Origin: Amycolatopsis mediterranei
GTDB lineage: Bacteria; Actinomycetota; Actinomycetes; Mycobacteriales; Pseudonocardiaceae
Reading direction: 5' to 3'
NCBI RefSeq assembly: GCF_026017845.1
Contig: NZ_CP100416.1
Span: forward strand, 7,970,430-8,034,429
DNA length: 64,000 nucleotides
In this document: piece after piece, positions 24,053 through 32,139 of the stretch
How the letters are laid out: each line of letters opens with the position of its first letter
How positions within the stretch are numbered: position 1 is the stretch's first letter
The notes under the pieces: model-generated
Seen by the model: the letters and a program-made list of their open reading frames with translations, nothing else
Told to the model about the DNA's origin: nothing
Database searches by the model: none
Translations under genes and position numbers: made by a program

Positions 24053-24969
24053 CACCCGATGGTAGGCGTCACCGCGATCGCCGGCTCCTCCAAAGAGCCG
24101 AAACAGAGTTGCCCCTGCCACTCGCGGACGCCCACCAGCATGTGAAAGCCGGGGATTTCGCCGCGGAACGCATGCACGACCCGGCCGTCCGCCGCAACGC
24201 CCAGCACGCCGACCTCACGACCCGGGCGGGGCTGCACCGACGCCGGCAGCCGCCGGATGCCCGCCCGCAGGAAGGCCGGCAGCCGGCGAACCACGTCGAG
24301 GGCCGCCACGCGCGGGGACGCCTGCGTGATCCAGATCAGGCCGTCCGTGCCCGTCGAGATGTTGTCCGGGAAGCCCCACAGGCCGTCGGCGAAGACGTCG
24401 GTCCGGCCGTCGCCGAGCCACACCCGCGACACGCTGAACGCGCCGGTTTCCGCCACCGCCACGAACGATTCGTCCGGGGCCAGCGCGACGCCGTTCGCGA
24501 ACTGGAGGCCGTCCAGGAGCAGGTCGATCGAGCCGTCCGGTGACCGGCGCAGCAGCCGGCCGCCTGCCGTCTGCTCGATCAGGTCGTCGCGCCAGTGGTC
24601 GATGCCGAAGCGGCGGGACGAGTCCGTGAAGTAGATCGTCCCGTCGGAGGCCACCGCCGCGTTGTTGCAGAACACGAAGTCCAGGCCCAGTGCGGACGTG
24701 GCCAAGGCCGAGACCGCACCACCGGACAGGGGGGCCACCAGCAGCCCGGCCCGTGCGTCGCAGATCAGCAGCTCGTCCTCGCCGTACAGCTCGAGCCCGA
24801 GCGGGCGGCCGCCTGTGTCGGCGATGACGTCGATGTGCTGCCCGTCGGGCGACAGGCGCAGGATCCGGCCGTCGTCGACGCCGGTGTAGATCCGGCCCTC
24901 GCCGTCGACGACGACGTCCTCCGGGCCGTGGCCGTTCACCGGGTACAGCGTGACCTCGCCGAACTCCAT
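24052..24969 (-). CDS. SMP-30/gluconolactonase/strictosidine synthase-like protein
   Basis: A 305-residue six-bladed propeller protein. GPEDVVVDGEGRIYTGVDDGRI, LGLDFVFCNNAAVASDGTIYF, FANGVALAPDESFVAVAE and GFPDNISTGTDGLIWI (each a typical blade edge) match the strictosidine synthase-like branch of the SMP-30 family, with metal-site acids E17 and the Asn/Asp of FPDN. It may be a lactonase or ester hydrolase. Start ATG 24969 lies 10 bp after the histidine phosphatase gene. No signal peptide, so cytoplasmic. Confidence 0.82.
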   Translation of the reverse strand: MEFGEVTLYPVNGHGPEDVVVDGEGRIYTGVDDGRILRLSPDGQHIDVIADTGGRPLGLELYGEDELLICDARAGLLVAPLSGGAVSALATSALGLDFVFCNNAAVASDGTIYFTDSSRRFGIDHWRDDLIEQTAGGRLLRRSPDGSIDLLLDGLQFANGVALAPDESFVAVAETGAFSVSRVWLGDGRTDVFADGLWGFPDNISTGTDGLIWITQASPRVAALDVVRRLPAFLRAGIRRLPASVQPRPGREVGVLGVAADGRVVHAFRGEIPGFHMLVGVREWQGQLCFGSLEEPAIAVTPTIG

Positions 24970-24979
24970 CGAGCGTCTC

Positions 24980-25636
24980 CTACCGGTAGGTGAGCAGCGA
25001 GGCGGCGTCCGCCTCGAAGTGCGGGTGCTCGTTGAACGAAAGCAGTGTGACGCCGCCGCGCCCGGACACCAGCTTCGTGATCCCGCCGTTGACCGTGACG
25101 CGGTTGAGCTTGAGCAACCCTGCTTCGGGGGTGCCCATGAGCAGGCCGCAGATCGTCGCGATCACGCCGCCGGAGGTGAACACGACCGCGTGCTCCCCCT
25201 TGCCCAGCGACGCCACCAGGTCGCTCAGCGCGTCCCGGCACCGCGCCAGGAACGCGGGCCACGTCTCGGCGCACGGACCGTCGGCACCGGCCGACGTCCA
25301 AGCCGTCAGAGCCGCGTCCAGGACACCTTGGTAGGACCGCGAATCCTCCTGCGGGGCCCCGCCGGCGTGGTGGCGGGCGATGTCGACGTGGTCGTACTCG
25401 TTCCAGCGCGGGTCCTCGACCACCGGGACGTCACTGCCTAGCACCTTCAGCGCCGTAGCCGCCGTGTCGCGCTGCCGGGCCAGCGATCCCGACCGGACCT
25501 GGCTGAAGGAAACGCTGCGCCGCAGCAGTTCCGCACCGACCACAGTGGACTGTTCGAAGCCGCGGGGCGACAGTGCGTCGTAGTCGGCCGCGCCGAAGGA
25601 CGCCTGCCCGTGCCGGACCAGATAGATGGCGCCCAC
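24980..25636 (-). CDS. Histidine phosphatase-family protein with Ser at second His position
   Basis: A 218-residue branch-1 histidine phosphatase: LVRHGQASFG gives Arg8 and the phospho-accepting His9, SGSLARQRDTAA the second Arg, and WNEYDH a likely acid (E80). The second catalytic His normally lies in a THGG motif; here it reads VVFTSGGVIA, with Ser155. Related actinobacterial proteins may share this change, so catalysis may be altered or the protein may only bind phosphate. GTG 25636 overlaps the phosphotransferase stop by one base (TAGTG). The trio SDR-phosphotransferase-phosphatase suggests a phosphorylated acyl intermediate made and cleared in turn. Confidence 0.85.
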   Translation of the reverse strand: MGAIYLVRHGQASFGAADYDALSPRGFEQSTVVGAELLRRSVSFSQVRSGSLARQRDTAATALKVLGSDVPVVEDPRWNEYDHVDIARHHAGGAPQEDSRSYQGVLDAALTAWTSAGADGPCAETWPAFLARCRDALSDLVASLGKGEHAVVFTSGGVIATICGLLMGTPEAGLLKLNRVTVNGGITKLVSGRGGVTLLSFNEHPHFEADAASLLTYR

Positions 25637-26694
25637 TACACGCCCCCCTTCGCGATGATCTCGCGGCAGCGCCAGTCCAGGTACCCGACGAACTGCCAGA
25701 AGTCCTTGAACGCCGGGTTGCGGGTGGCGCCGTCGTGGTAGCGCCGGTACAGCTGCTGCAGCACCGCGGCGAGCCGGAACAGGCCGTAGACCTCGTAGAA
25801 CCGCCAGTCGCCGATCGAAAGCCCGGTCTTTTCGGCGTAGCGCGCGACGAACTCCTCGCGGGTGAACATGCCGGGCAGGTGGGTCGGCTGGCGGCGGCTC
25901 GCGTGCATGACGTCGTCGTCGCCGGCCTGGACCCAGTATGCGAGCATGCTGCCCAGCTCCATCAGCGGGTCGCCGAGCGTGGCCATCTCCCAGTCGAGGA
26001 CGCCGGTGATGTTCAGCGTCGACGGGCCGTCCAGCACCAGGTTGTCGAGCCGGTAGTCGTTGTGGATCAGGCAGATCTCGACCTCGCCGGGCTGGTTGGC
26101 CGCCAGCCACGCGCGCACCTCGGCGAAGTCGCCGACGTTGTCCGTGCGCGCCGCGACGTACCGCTCCGACCAGCCGCGGACCTGCCGCTCGACGTACCCG
26201 GCGCCCTTGCCGAGGTCGGTGAGCCCGGCCTTCCCGACGTCGACGGCGTGCAGGTCCACCAGCCGGTCGACGACCCTGCCGGACAGCTCGCGCGCCTGCT
26301 CCGGCGCCAGCGCCATCCCCGGCGGCAGGTCGCCGCGCAGGATCAGGCCGTCGAGCTTCTCCATGACGTAGAAGTCGCCGCCGAGCACGGCCGGGTCGTC
26401 CCCGAACGCCACCATCCGCGGCACGTACGGGAACACCGGCTTCAGCGCGTGCTGCACGCGGTATTCGCGCCGCATGTCGTGCGCCGACGCCGCTTTGCGC
26501 CCGGCGGGCGGGCGGCGCAGGATCAGCTCGCGATCGGCGTAGGTCAGCAGGTACGTCAGGTTGGACGCGCCGCCGGGGAACTGCCGGACGTGCGGCGGTT
26601 CGTCGCCGAGGCCCTCGACCTTCGCGCTCAGCCAGGCGTGCACCGCGGCGGCGTCGAAGGCGTCCTCCGCGCGGACCTCGACCGGGGCGTTCAC
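25636..26694 (-). CDS. ACAD10/11-like aminoglycoside phosphotransferase-family kinase
   Basis: A 352-residue kinase-fold protein. FPGGASNLTYLLTYADRELILRRPP covers the nucleotide-binding sheet (glycine-rich loop and Lys/Arg strand), CLIHNDYRLDNLVLD is the catalytic loop (Asp and Asn), and GVLDWEMATLGDPLMELGSML the metal-binding DxD-like segment. This is the type fused to acyl-CoA dehydrogenases in ACAD10/11, where it phosphorylates 4-hydroxyacyl-CoAs. GTG 26694 overlaps the SDR stop (GTGA). In this operon a role in hydroxyacyl-CoA catabolism is likely but unproven; an antibiotic-resistance role is unlikely given the neighbours. Confidence 0.87.
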   Translation of the reverse strand: MNAPVEVRAEDAFDAAAVHAWLSAKVEGLGDEPPHVRQFPGGASNLTYLLTYADRELILRRPPAGRKAASAHDMRREYRVQHALKPVFPYVPRMVAFGDDPAVLGGDFYVMEKLDGLILRGDLPPGMALAPEQARELSGRVVDRLVDLHAVDVGKAGLTDLGKGAGYVERQVRGWSERYVAARTDNVGDFAEVRAWLAANQPGEVEICLIHNDYRLDNLVLDGPSTLNITGVLDWEMATLGDPLMELGSMLAYWVQAGDDDVMHASRRQPTHLPGMFTREEFVARYAEKTGLSIGDWRFYEVYGLFRLAAVLQQLYRRYHDGATRNPAFKDFWQFVGYLDWRCREIIAKGGV

Positions 26695-27443
26695 GCGAAC
26701 TTCCGCAGCAGCGCCGTCGGCACCACGCGCATGACGGCGCTCAGCGGCACCCACGGCCACGCCGGGGCGTAAGCCCGGGCGCGCTCGGCCTCGATCGCCT
26801 TGGCCAGCCCGCGGGCGCCGGTCTCGGCCTTGGCCAGCAAGGGGTTCCGGCCGATCCGGTCGTTCATCTCCGACTCGATGTAGCCGGGCCGGACGTCGGT
26901 GACGGCGATGCCCTGGCGCTTCAGCTCGAGCCGGGTGCCGTCGACGAACGCCGAGATCCCGGCCTTCGATGCGGCGTACGCGGTGAGCTTGCCCGGGAAG
27001 GGCCGGATCGCGCTGAACGACGAGATGACGGCGAGGTGGCCGGCGCCCTGCTCGCGGAAGATGCCGGCGGCGGCCTCGATCTGGGCGGCGGCCGCGACGA
27101 AGTTGACCTCGAGGGTCTGGCGGTTGGCGTCGAACCGGCCCGTGCCGACCGGCTGCCCCTTCCCGAGCCCGGCGTTCACAATCACCCGGTCGAGGGATCC
27201 GAGCTCGTCGCGGAATTCCGCGAAGACGGCGAACACGCGGTCGTGGTCGGTGACGTCGAGGGTGCGCGTGACGACCTGGATCCCGGGGTGCGCCGCGGTC
27301 AGCTCGGCCGCCAGCTTCTCGAGCCGCTCGGTGCGCCGCGCGCACAGCGCCAGATTGCGTCCCTTCGCGGCGAACTGACGGGCCATGCCCTCGCCCAGGC
27401 CGCTGCTGGCGCCGGTGATGAGGATGTTCTGCCGGAGCGTCAT
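26691..27443 (-). CDS. SDR-family oxidoreductase
   Basis: A 250-residue classical SDR: ITGASSGLGEGMARQFAAKG (cofactor motif), CARRTERLEKLA after strand 2 (Arg residues favour NADP), VIVNAGLGKG, and the triad segment SSFSAIRPFPGKLTAYAASK (Ser, Tyr, Lys). A hydrophobic C-terminal end (WVPLSAVMRVVPTALLRKF) may touch the membrane. ATG 27443 is the first gene of the operon with the phosphotransferase, phosphatase, SMP-30 and VOC genes. A 16-bp perfect hairpin lies 28-69 bp upstream. Confidence 0.85.
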   Translation of the reverse strand: MTLRQNILITGASSGLGEGMARQFAAKGRNLALCARRTERLEKLAAELTAAHPGIQVVTRTLDVTDHDRVFAVFAEFRDELGSLDRVIVNAGLGKGQPVGTGRFDANRQTLEVNFVAAAAQIEAAAGIFREQGAGHLAVISSFSAIRPFPGKLTAYAASKAGISAFVDGTRLELKRQGIAVTDVRPGYIESEMNDRIGRNPLLAKAETGARGLAKAIEAERARAYAPAWPWVPLSAVMRVVPTALLRKFA

Positions 27444-27825
27444 GTCCCGGATGCTACCCGGTGGTAACAAGACCGGTGGCCCGGCGCTGGGGGCGTCGCC
27501 GGGCCACCGGTCATCGCGCGGCCACACCGGCCGGTCGCACAACGCGGCCGGGTGAACCGGAGCCGGAACCGCTCTCGCGGCCGGTCGCGCCTGCGCCCGG
27601 GTGGGCCGTGAGGGGGAGGCGGAGCCACCGGCGCAGGCAAGTCATAAAAGCGCGTCGGCCCAGGCCGGGGCAATGGTTCACAGTTGCCAGTACTAGCCCG
27701 TTCGCCCGAGTGGGCGTCCCGGCGGTCCCGCCGAAGTGGGGCGCGGAGACCGGGCGGAAAACTGCTAACGTGCTCCGTGTCGGGGATCGTCGGGGGACGG
27801 CACGGGGCGGGTCGGGAATTCAGCG
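27444..27825. other. Intergenic region between the SDR operon and the XRE gene
   Basis: This 382-bp gap contains no supported gene. It holds the promoters of both divergent units. Visible elements are a perfect 16-bp inverted repeat (27471-27512), a cluster of CCGGT/ACCGG words around 27510-27630, a CGCCC-GAGT-GGGCG hairpin near 27708-27721, and a TAACGT -10-like hexamer ahead of the XRE start. The middle part (27640-27700) is locally AT-richer. Confidence 0.5.
27471..27512. repeat. Perfect 16-bp inverted repeat, 10-base loop
   Basis: The left arm 27471-27486 begins GACCGGTGGCC and the right arm 27497-27512 is its exact reverse complement, ending GGCCACCGGTC. No U-run follows on either strand. 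It lies where the 5' leader of the SDR operon mRNA would be. It could be an operator, an RNA leader hairpin, or an insulating terminator. Confidence 0.6.
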
Positions 27826-28755
27826 ATGGCGGGCAGCGCGGCGGGTGACGGCCAGGAGAGCGGCCGTACCGAATTCGCCATCCGGCTGCGCGCGGCCATC
27901 GCCACCAGCGGGCTCTCGCTCGACCGGATCCAGGCGCGGCTGCGGGCCCGCGGCGTCGTCGTCAGCGTCACCGCGCTCAGCTATTGGCAGTCGGGCAAAC
28001 GGCAGCCGGAGCGGCAGAGCTCGCTCTCGGCCGTCCGCACGCTCGAGGAGATCCTCGACGTCCCCGCCGGGTCCCTGCTCGGGCTGCTGCCCCCGCCCCG
28101 GCCCCGCGGCGGCGCCGGGAAGCGCCAGGCCGGCGGCGAGCCGATGTCGTTCCCGCGCGAGGTGCTGCAGCCGCTGCTGGAGAAGGTCGGGGCGCCGCAC
28201 GCGCTCGACCGCCAGCAGCCGCTGAAGATGGTCGGGCTGCACGACCTGTGCGAGATCGCCGCGGACGGCGGGCAGCGGGCGGTGACCGCGCGGGCGGTGT
28301 TCCAGGCCGCCGCGGACGGCCAGGACCGCTGGCTGCTGGTCTACTCCCAGGACGACCCGGCGGCGGGCGTTCCCGAACTGCACGCGGTGCGCAACTGCCG
28401 GGTCGGCCGCGCCGAGACCGACGAGGCCCACGGCCTGCTCGTCACGGAGCTGCTCTTCGACCAGCCGATCAACCGGGGCGAGACGCACCTGATCGAGTAC
28501 ACCCTGACCAACAGCGGGCCGCCGTACCCGGAGTGCCGCAACACCCACTACCGCGAGTTCCGCCGCCCGGTGCGGGAGTACCTGCTGGAGGTCCGCTTCG
28601 CGCCGGGGACCGCGCCCGGCCGTTGCTGGCAGTACTCCCGCGGCGGCGCGAACGGCACCCTCGCCCGCCGCCCCCTGAAGCTCGACGGCGCGGACGGCGT
28701 CCACGCGGTGACGTTCGACTTCGGCCCCGGCGTCTTCGGCATCGACTGGGACTGA
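27826..28755 (+). CDS. XRE-type helix-turn-helix protein
   Basis: A 309-residue protein. The N-terminal XRE-like HTH reads FAIRLRAAIATSGLSLDRIQ, then VVVSVTALSYWQSGKRQPER and LEEILDVPAGSLLGLL (residues 17-88). A proline/glycine linker leads to a mainly beta C-terminal domain (about 110-309) of a type common in actinomycetes but of unknown function, with LLFDQPINRGETHLIEYTL and WQYSRGG. It is likely a DNA-binding regulator with an unknown ligand-binding domain. It ends 3 bp before the convergent LuxR-type gene. Confidence 0.75.
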   Translation: MAGSAAGDGQESGRTEFAIRLRAAIATSGLSLDRIQARLRARGVVVSVTALSYWQSGKRQPERQSSLSAVRTLEEILDVPAGSLLGLLPPPRPRGGAGKRQAGGEPMSFPREVLQPLLEKVGAPHALDRQQPLKMVGLHDLCEIAADGGQRAVTARAVFQAAADGQDRWLLVYSQDDPAAGVPELHAVRNCRVGRAETDEAHGLLVTELLFDQPINRGETHLIEYTLTNSGPPYPECRNTHYREFRRPVREYLLEVRFAPGTAPGRCWQYSRGGANGTLARRPLKLDGADGVHAVTFDFGPGVFGIDWD

Positions 28756-28758
28756 CCT

Positions 28759-31710
28759 TCAGTTGAGGCGAGCCGCCGCGATCGAGGCGAGTTCCGTGCG
28801 GTTCGCGATGCCCAGCTTCGCGTACACGTGCGCCAGGTGCGTCTTCACCGTGCCGCGGCTCATGAACAGCCGGGTGCCGATCTCCGGGTTCGTGCAGCCC
28901 TCCGCCGCCAGCTTCACCACCTCGAGCTCGGTCGGCGTCAGGCTGCCCCAGCCGCTCGACGGCCGGCCGCGGGTGCCGCGGGTCCGGCGCACGAACGCGA
29001 CCACGTCGTCGAGGGTCATCGCCGGTTCGGAGGTCGCCAGGCCGAGAGTGTCCAGCTCCGCCTGCGCAGACGGACGGCGAGGAACCCCCAGCTCGGCCCG
29101 GGCCTGCGAAGCCGACACGAGCACGCGAGCGGCGTCGGCCTCGCGGCCGGCGCGGGCGAGCAGCGTCGTCAACGCGTCGAGGCTGTTGAGGACGCCCAGC
29201 CGGAGGCCGTGGTCGAGGCGCAGGCTCAAAGCTTCGTGGTGCAGTTCGGCCGCCTGCTCCGGCTCCGCCAGGTATCCCTGCTGGTCCAGGGCGTCGGCCA
29301 AGGGCGACGGCAGGAACCAACCGCGGGTGAGCTCGACGGCGGTGGCCAGCACCTCCGTGGCCTCCTCGGTACGGCCGAGCGCGCGCAACAGAGCGCCGCG
29401 TTCGGCCAGGCCCTGCGCAGCCAGGTACGTCCCCGGCACGGGTTCGCGCTCGAACCAGCGCAACGCGGTTTCGCACTCGCCTCGCCGCCAATGCAGCTCG
29501 CCGAGCACGCCGGCCATCCCCGGGACGAAGACGTCACCCGCCGTCTCGAGCAGCCGCAGGAACGGCTCCATCACACGGAACCCGGCGTCGACGTCGCCGG
29601 CCGCGCAGTGCACCAGCGCCAGGCGGCACAGCGTCGTGTTGACGCGGTGGAAGTCGCCGAGCGGCGCAGCCACCTCGACGGCCTGCCGGGCGAGTTCCCG
29701 CGCCCGCGGCAGGTCCGCCGCGGCGAGCGCGATCCCGGACCGGACACTGAGGACGGTCGACGCGAGGCCGCGATCGCCCCGGCGCAGCAGTCCTTCGGCC
29801 GCCTCGTCGAGCAGTGGCGCCGCTTCGTCGTGGCGGTCGCGGGCGAACCGGACGATCCCGCGCAGCATCAACGCGCTGTCCCGCGCGAAGCCGTCTCCGG
29901 CGTCTTCGGCGACCTTCCCGGCTTCGACGGCGACGTCCCAAGCGGTGTCCAGGTCCGTGTACACGTGGCCGAGGGCGGTCAGGGAGAGGCACCGCGCACG
30001 CAGGCCCGTTTCGCCGAGTTCGGTGGCGAGGTCCAGGCCGCGCCGCGCGGCTTCGACGTCGAACGGCGCGGTCGTGTCCGCCACCAGGCCCATCCCGGTC
30101 AGCAACCGGGCCTGCAGCGGGGTCCGGTCGTCCGGGCACCGGGCGACCGCGCGCCTGAGGTACTGGAGGCCTTCGTGGCCGCGTCCGTGCAGGTTCCACA
30201 GCCACGCGACGGCGGCTGCGAGCCGGCGGCCCCGGGCCGGATCTTCCTGCGCCAGCCCCCATTCCAGGGCCGCGCGCAAGTTGTCGCGCTCGGGCTCGAC
30301 CCGCGCCCGCCAAGCGTCCTTGTCGCGGTCGAGGTCGGGCTCGGCGGCTTCGGCCAGCGCCAGGTAGAAATCGAGGTGGCGGTCGCGGACGGCGGCGGTC
30401 TCCCCCGCCTCGGCCAGCCGGGCCGCCGCGTACTCGCGGAGGGTTTCCAGCAGCCGGTACCGGCCGTCTTCGGCCAGTACCAAGGACTTGTCGACGAGCC
30501 GGCCGAGCGCGGGCAGCACGGCCGGGCCGCCCGCCGCGTCCAGGGTGAACCCGCCGGCGAACACCGCCAGCCGCCGGAACACGACGCGGTCCTCCTCGTC
30601 GAGCTGGTCGTGGCTCCAGGCGAGGGAGCCTTCGAGCGTCCGCTGCCGCGCCGGCGCCCCGCGCGGGCCGCGGGTGAGCAGAGCGAACCGGTCCTCGAGA
30701 CCGGCGTCGATCTGGTGCGGGGCCAGGGTTCCGAGCCAGGCCGCGGCCAGCTCGACGGCCAACGGGATGCCGTCGAGCCGCGTGCAGATCGACCGGACGG
30801 CGGCCGCGCTGGAGGCGTCCAACGTGAACAGCGGCCGGACCGCGCCCGCGCGTTCGACGAACAGCGCGACGGCCTCCTCGACGGCCAGCGGCGGCACCCG
30901 CCAGACCGTCTCCCCCGGCACGCCCAGTGGCTCCCGGCTGGTCGTCAGCACCGCGGCTTCCGGGCAGGAGCGCAGCAGTTCGACCGCGATTTCGGCGGCG
31001 CCGTCGAGGACGTGCTCGCAGTTGTCGAGGCAGAGCAGCACGCGCCGGTCGCACAGCTCCGTCGCGACCGAGCGCGCCGCGCCGATCCGGGGCTCCACCG
31101 GCACTCCGAGCGTCGCGGCCACCTGCTCGGCAACGTCGGTCACGGCGTCCAGCTCCACCCACCAGACGCCGTCGGGCCACTCGGTGCTCGCGGCGACCTG
31201 CGCGGCCAGCCGCGTCTTGCCGCTGCCGCCGGGGCCGGCCAGCGTCACCAGCCGCGCCCCGGCGAGCTGCCGCCGGACGTCGCGGACCTCGGTGTCACGG
31301 CCGACGAACCCGGTCAGCTGCACCGGGAGGTTGTTCGGGACCGTGTCGAGCGAGCGCAGCGGCCCGGGTGTCCCGCCGAGTTCGAAGATCCGCTCGGGCG
31401 CGGTGAGGTCCGGCAGGCGGTGGACGCCGAGGTCGTGCAGCGTGACGGCGTCCCCGAGGGCCGCCGCGGTGCGGGCCGAGACCAGGATCCGGCCGTCTCC
31501 GGCCAGCGCGCGCAGGTGTTCGCAGCGGCGGACGGCGGGGCCGGTGGGCGTGCCGTCGTCGCGGATCAGCACGTCCCCGGTGTGCACGGCCGCCGGGCCG
31601 CCGGCCAGCGCCGCGAGCGCCTCGTCCGGGGTCGCGAAGAGGGCCGGGGCGGCATCGCCGGCGCAGAGGATCGTGACCGTGCCGGCCGGCAGGAGTTTCG
31701 TCGCAGTCAT
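28759..31710 (-). CDS. Large LuxR-family regulator (degenerate cyclase domain, NB-ARC ATPase, TPR, HTH)
   Basis: A 983-residue signalling ATPase. Residues 1-115 look like a shrunken class III nucleotide cyclase domain (GTVTILCAG, AVHTGDVLI, GPAVRRCEHL, LHDLGVHRLPDLTAPERIFEL shortened to its two ends) lacking both metal Asp residues. The ATPase has P-loop LAGPGGSGKTRLA and VLLCLDNCEHVLDG (Walker B), then GIPLAVELAAAW. TPR-like helices fill about 450-880, and a LuxR HTH closes the protein: LTPTELEVVKLAAEGCTNPE and MSRGTVKTHLAHVYAKLGI. No antibiotic cluster is adjacent, so targets are unknown. Divergent from an NTF2-like gene 75 bp away. Confidence 0.87.
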   Translation of the reverse strand: MTATKLLPAGTVTILCAGDAAPALFATPDEALAALAGGPAAVHTGDVLIRDDGTPTGPAVRRCEHLRALAGDGRILVSARTAAALGDAVTLHDLGVHRLPDLTAPERIFELGGTPGPLRSLDTVPNNLPVQLTGFVGRDTEVRDVRRQLAGARLVTLAGPGGSGKTRLAAQVAASTEWPDGVWWVELDAVTDVAEQVAATLGVPVEPRIGAARSVATELCDRRVLLCLDNCEHVLDGAAEIAVELLRSCPEAAVLTTSREPLGVPGETVWRVPPLAVEEAVALFVERAGAVRPLFTLDASSAAAVRSICTRLDGIPLAVELAAAWLGTLAPHQIDAGLEDRFALLTRGPRGAPARQRTLEGSLAWSHDQLDEEDRVVFRRLAVFAGGFTLDAAGGPAVLPALGRLVDKSLVLAEDGRYRLLETLREYAAARLAEAGETAAVRDRHLDFYLALAEAAEPDLDRDKDAWRARVEPERDNLRAALEWGLAQEDPARGRRLAAAVAWLWNLHGRGHEGLQYLRRAVARCPDDRTPLQARLLTGMGLVADTTAPFDVEAARRGLDLATELGETGLRARCLSLTALGHVYTDLDTAWDVAVEAGKVAEDAGDGFARDSALMLRGIVRFARDRHDEAAPLLDEAAEGLLRRGDRGLASTVLSVRSGIALAAADLPRARELARQAVEVAAPLGDFHRVNTTLCRLALVHCAAGDVDAGFRVMEPFLRLLETAGDVFVPGMAGVLGELHWRRGECETALRWFEREPVPGTYLAAQGLAERGALLRALGRTEEATEVLATAVELTRGWFLPSPLADALDQQGYLAEPEQAAELHHEALSLRLDHGLRLGVLNSLDALTTLLARAGREADAARVLVSASQARAELGVPRRPSAQAELDTLGLATSEPAMTLDDVVAFVRRTRGTRGRPSSGWGSLTPTELEVVKLAAEGCTNPEIGTRLFMSRGTVKTHLAHVYAKLGIANRTELASIAAARLN

Positions 31711-31785
31711 GGCCCGGCCAGTCTGCCAGCGGATCTCGGCCAGGTGGCCGATGTTGCGCTACCCGGCGCCTGCGACCTTCGAACA

Positions 31786-32082
31786 GTGGAGACGTTCGAG
31801 GAACTGCTGGCCCGCTGGCGGGACGCCGACGCCGGCGGCGACACCGAGGCGCTGGCACCGCTGCTGGCCGACGGCTTCCGCGGCGACGGCCCGGCCGGGC
31901 GCGTGCTCGGCAAGGCCGGCTGGCCCGGCCGCGTCCCGGCGGGCGCCTTCCGGTGGACGCGCCTGCAGGTGACGCCCTCGGTCGGCGTCGCGACCGGGCA
32001 CCGCGACGGAGTGGCCTGCACGGTGGTCGCCGAGCGCCGCGACGGGCGCTGGCTGGTCGTCAACGTGCAGCGGGGGTCATGA
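31786..32082 (+). CDS. NTF2-like (SnoaL/DUF4440-type) small protein
   Basis: A 98-residue protein: FEELLARWRDADAGGDTEALAPLLADGFRG is the typical opening helix and cone entry, followed by RWTRLQVTPSVGVATGH and GRWLVVNVQ strands. This matches NTF2-like cone-fold proteins. GTG 31786 is in a good position though its ribosome site is weak. It is shorter than most members (110-140 residues). Divergent from the LuxR-type regulator, whose target it could be. Confidence 0.65.
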   Translation: METFEELLARWRDADAGGDTEALAPLLADGFRGDGPAGRVLGKAGWPGRVPAGAFRWTRLQVTPSVGVATGHRDGVACTVVAERRDGRWLVVNVQRGS

Positions 32083-32120
32083 ATCGCTTTTCGGGGGTCC
32101 GGGTGGCGAAGCCCCCGGCC

Positions 32121-32135
32121 CGAGGCGAAGCCTCG
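32121..32135. terminator. CGAGGC-GAA-GCCTCG hairpin
   Basis: A perfect six-base stem with a GAA loop between the convergent NTF2-like and acyl-CoA synthetase genes. Its place in the 57-bp gap suits a small bidirectional terminator. Short stem, so moderate confidence. Confidence 0.5.
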
Positions 32136-32139
32136 ATTG

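Noticed and set aside
25636..26694. Aminoglycoside resistance kinase
   Set aside because: Sequence and operon context (SDR, histidine phosphatase) match the ACAD10/11-type acyl-CoA-related kinases.
28828..31785. Long plus-strand frame running into the NTF2-like gene
   Set aside because: It is opposite the LuxR-type regulator; only the last 98 codons (from 31786) resemble a real protein.
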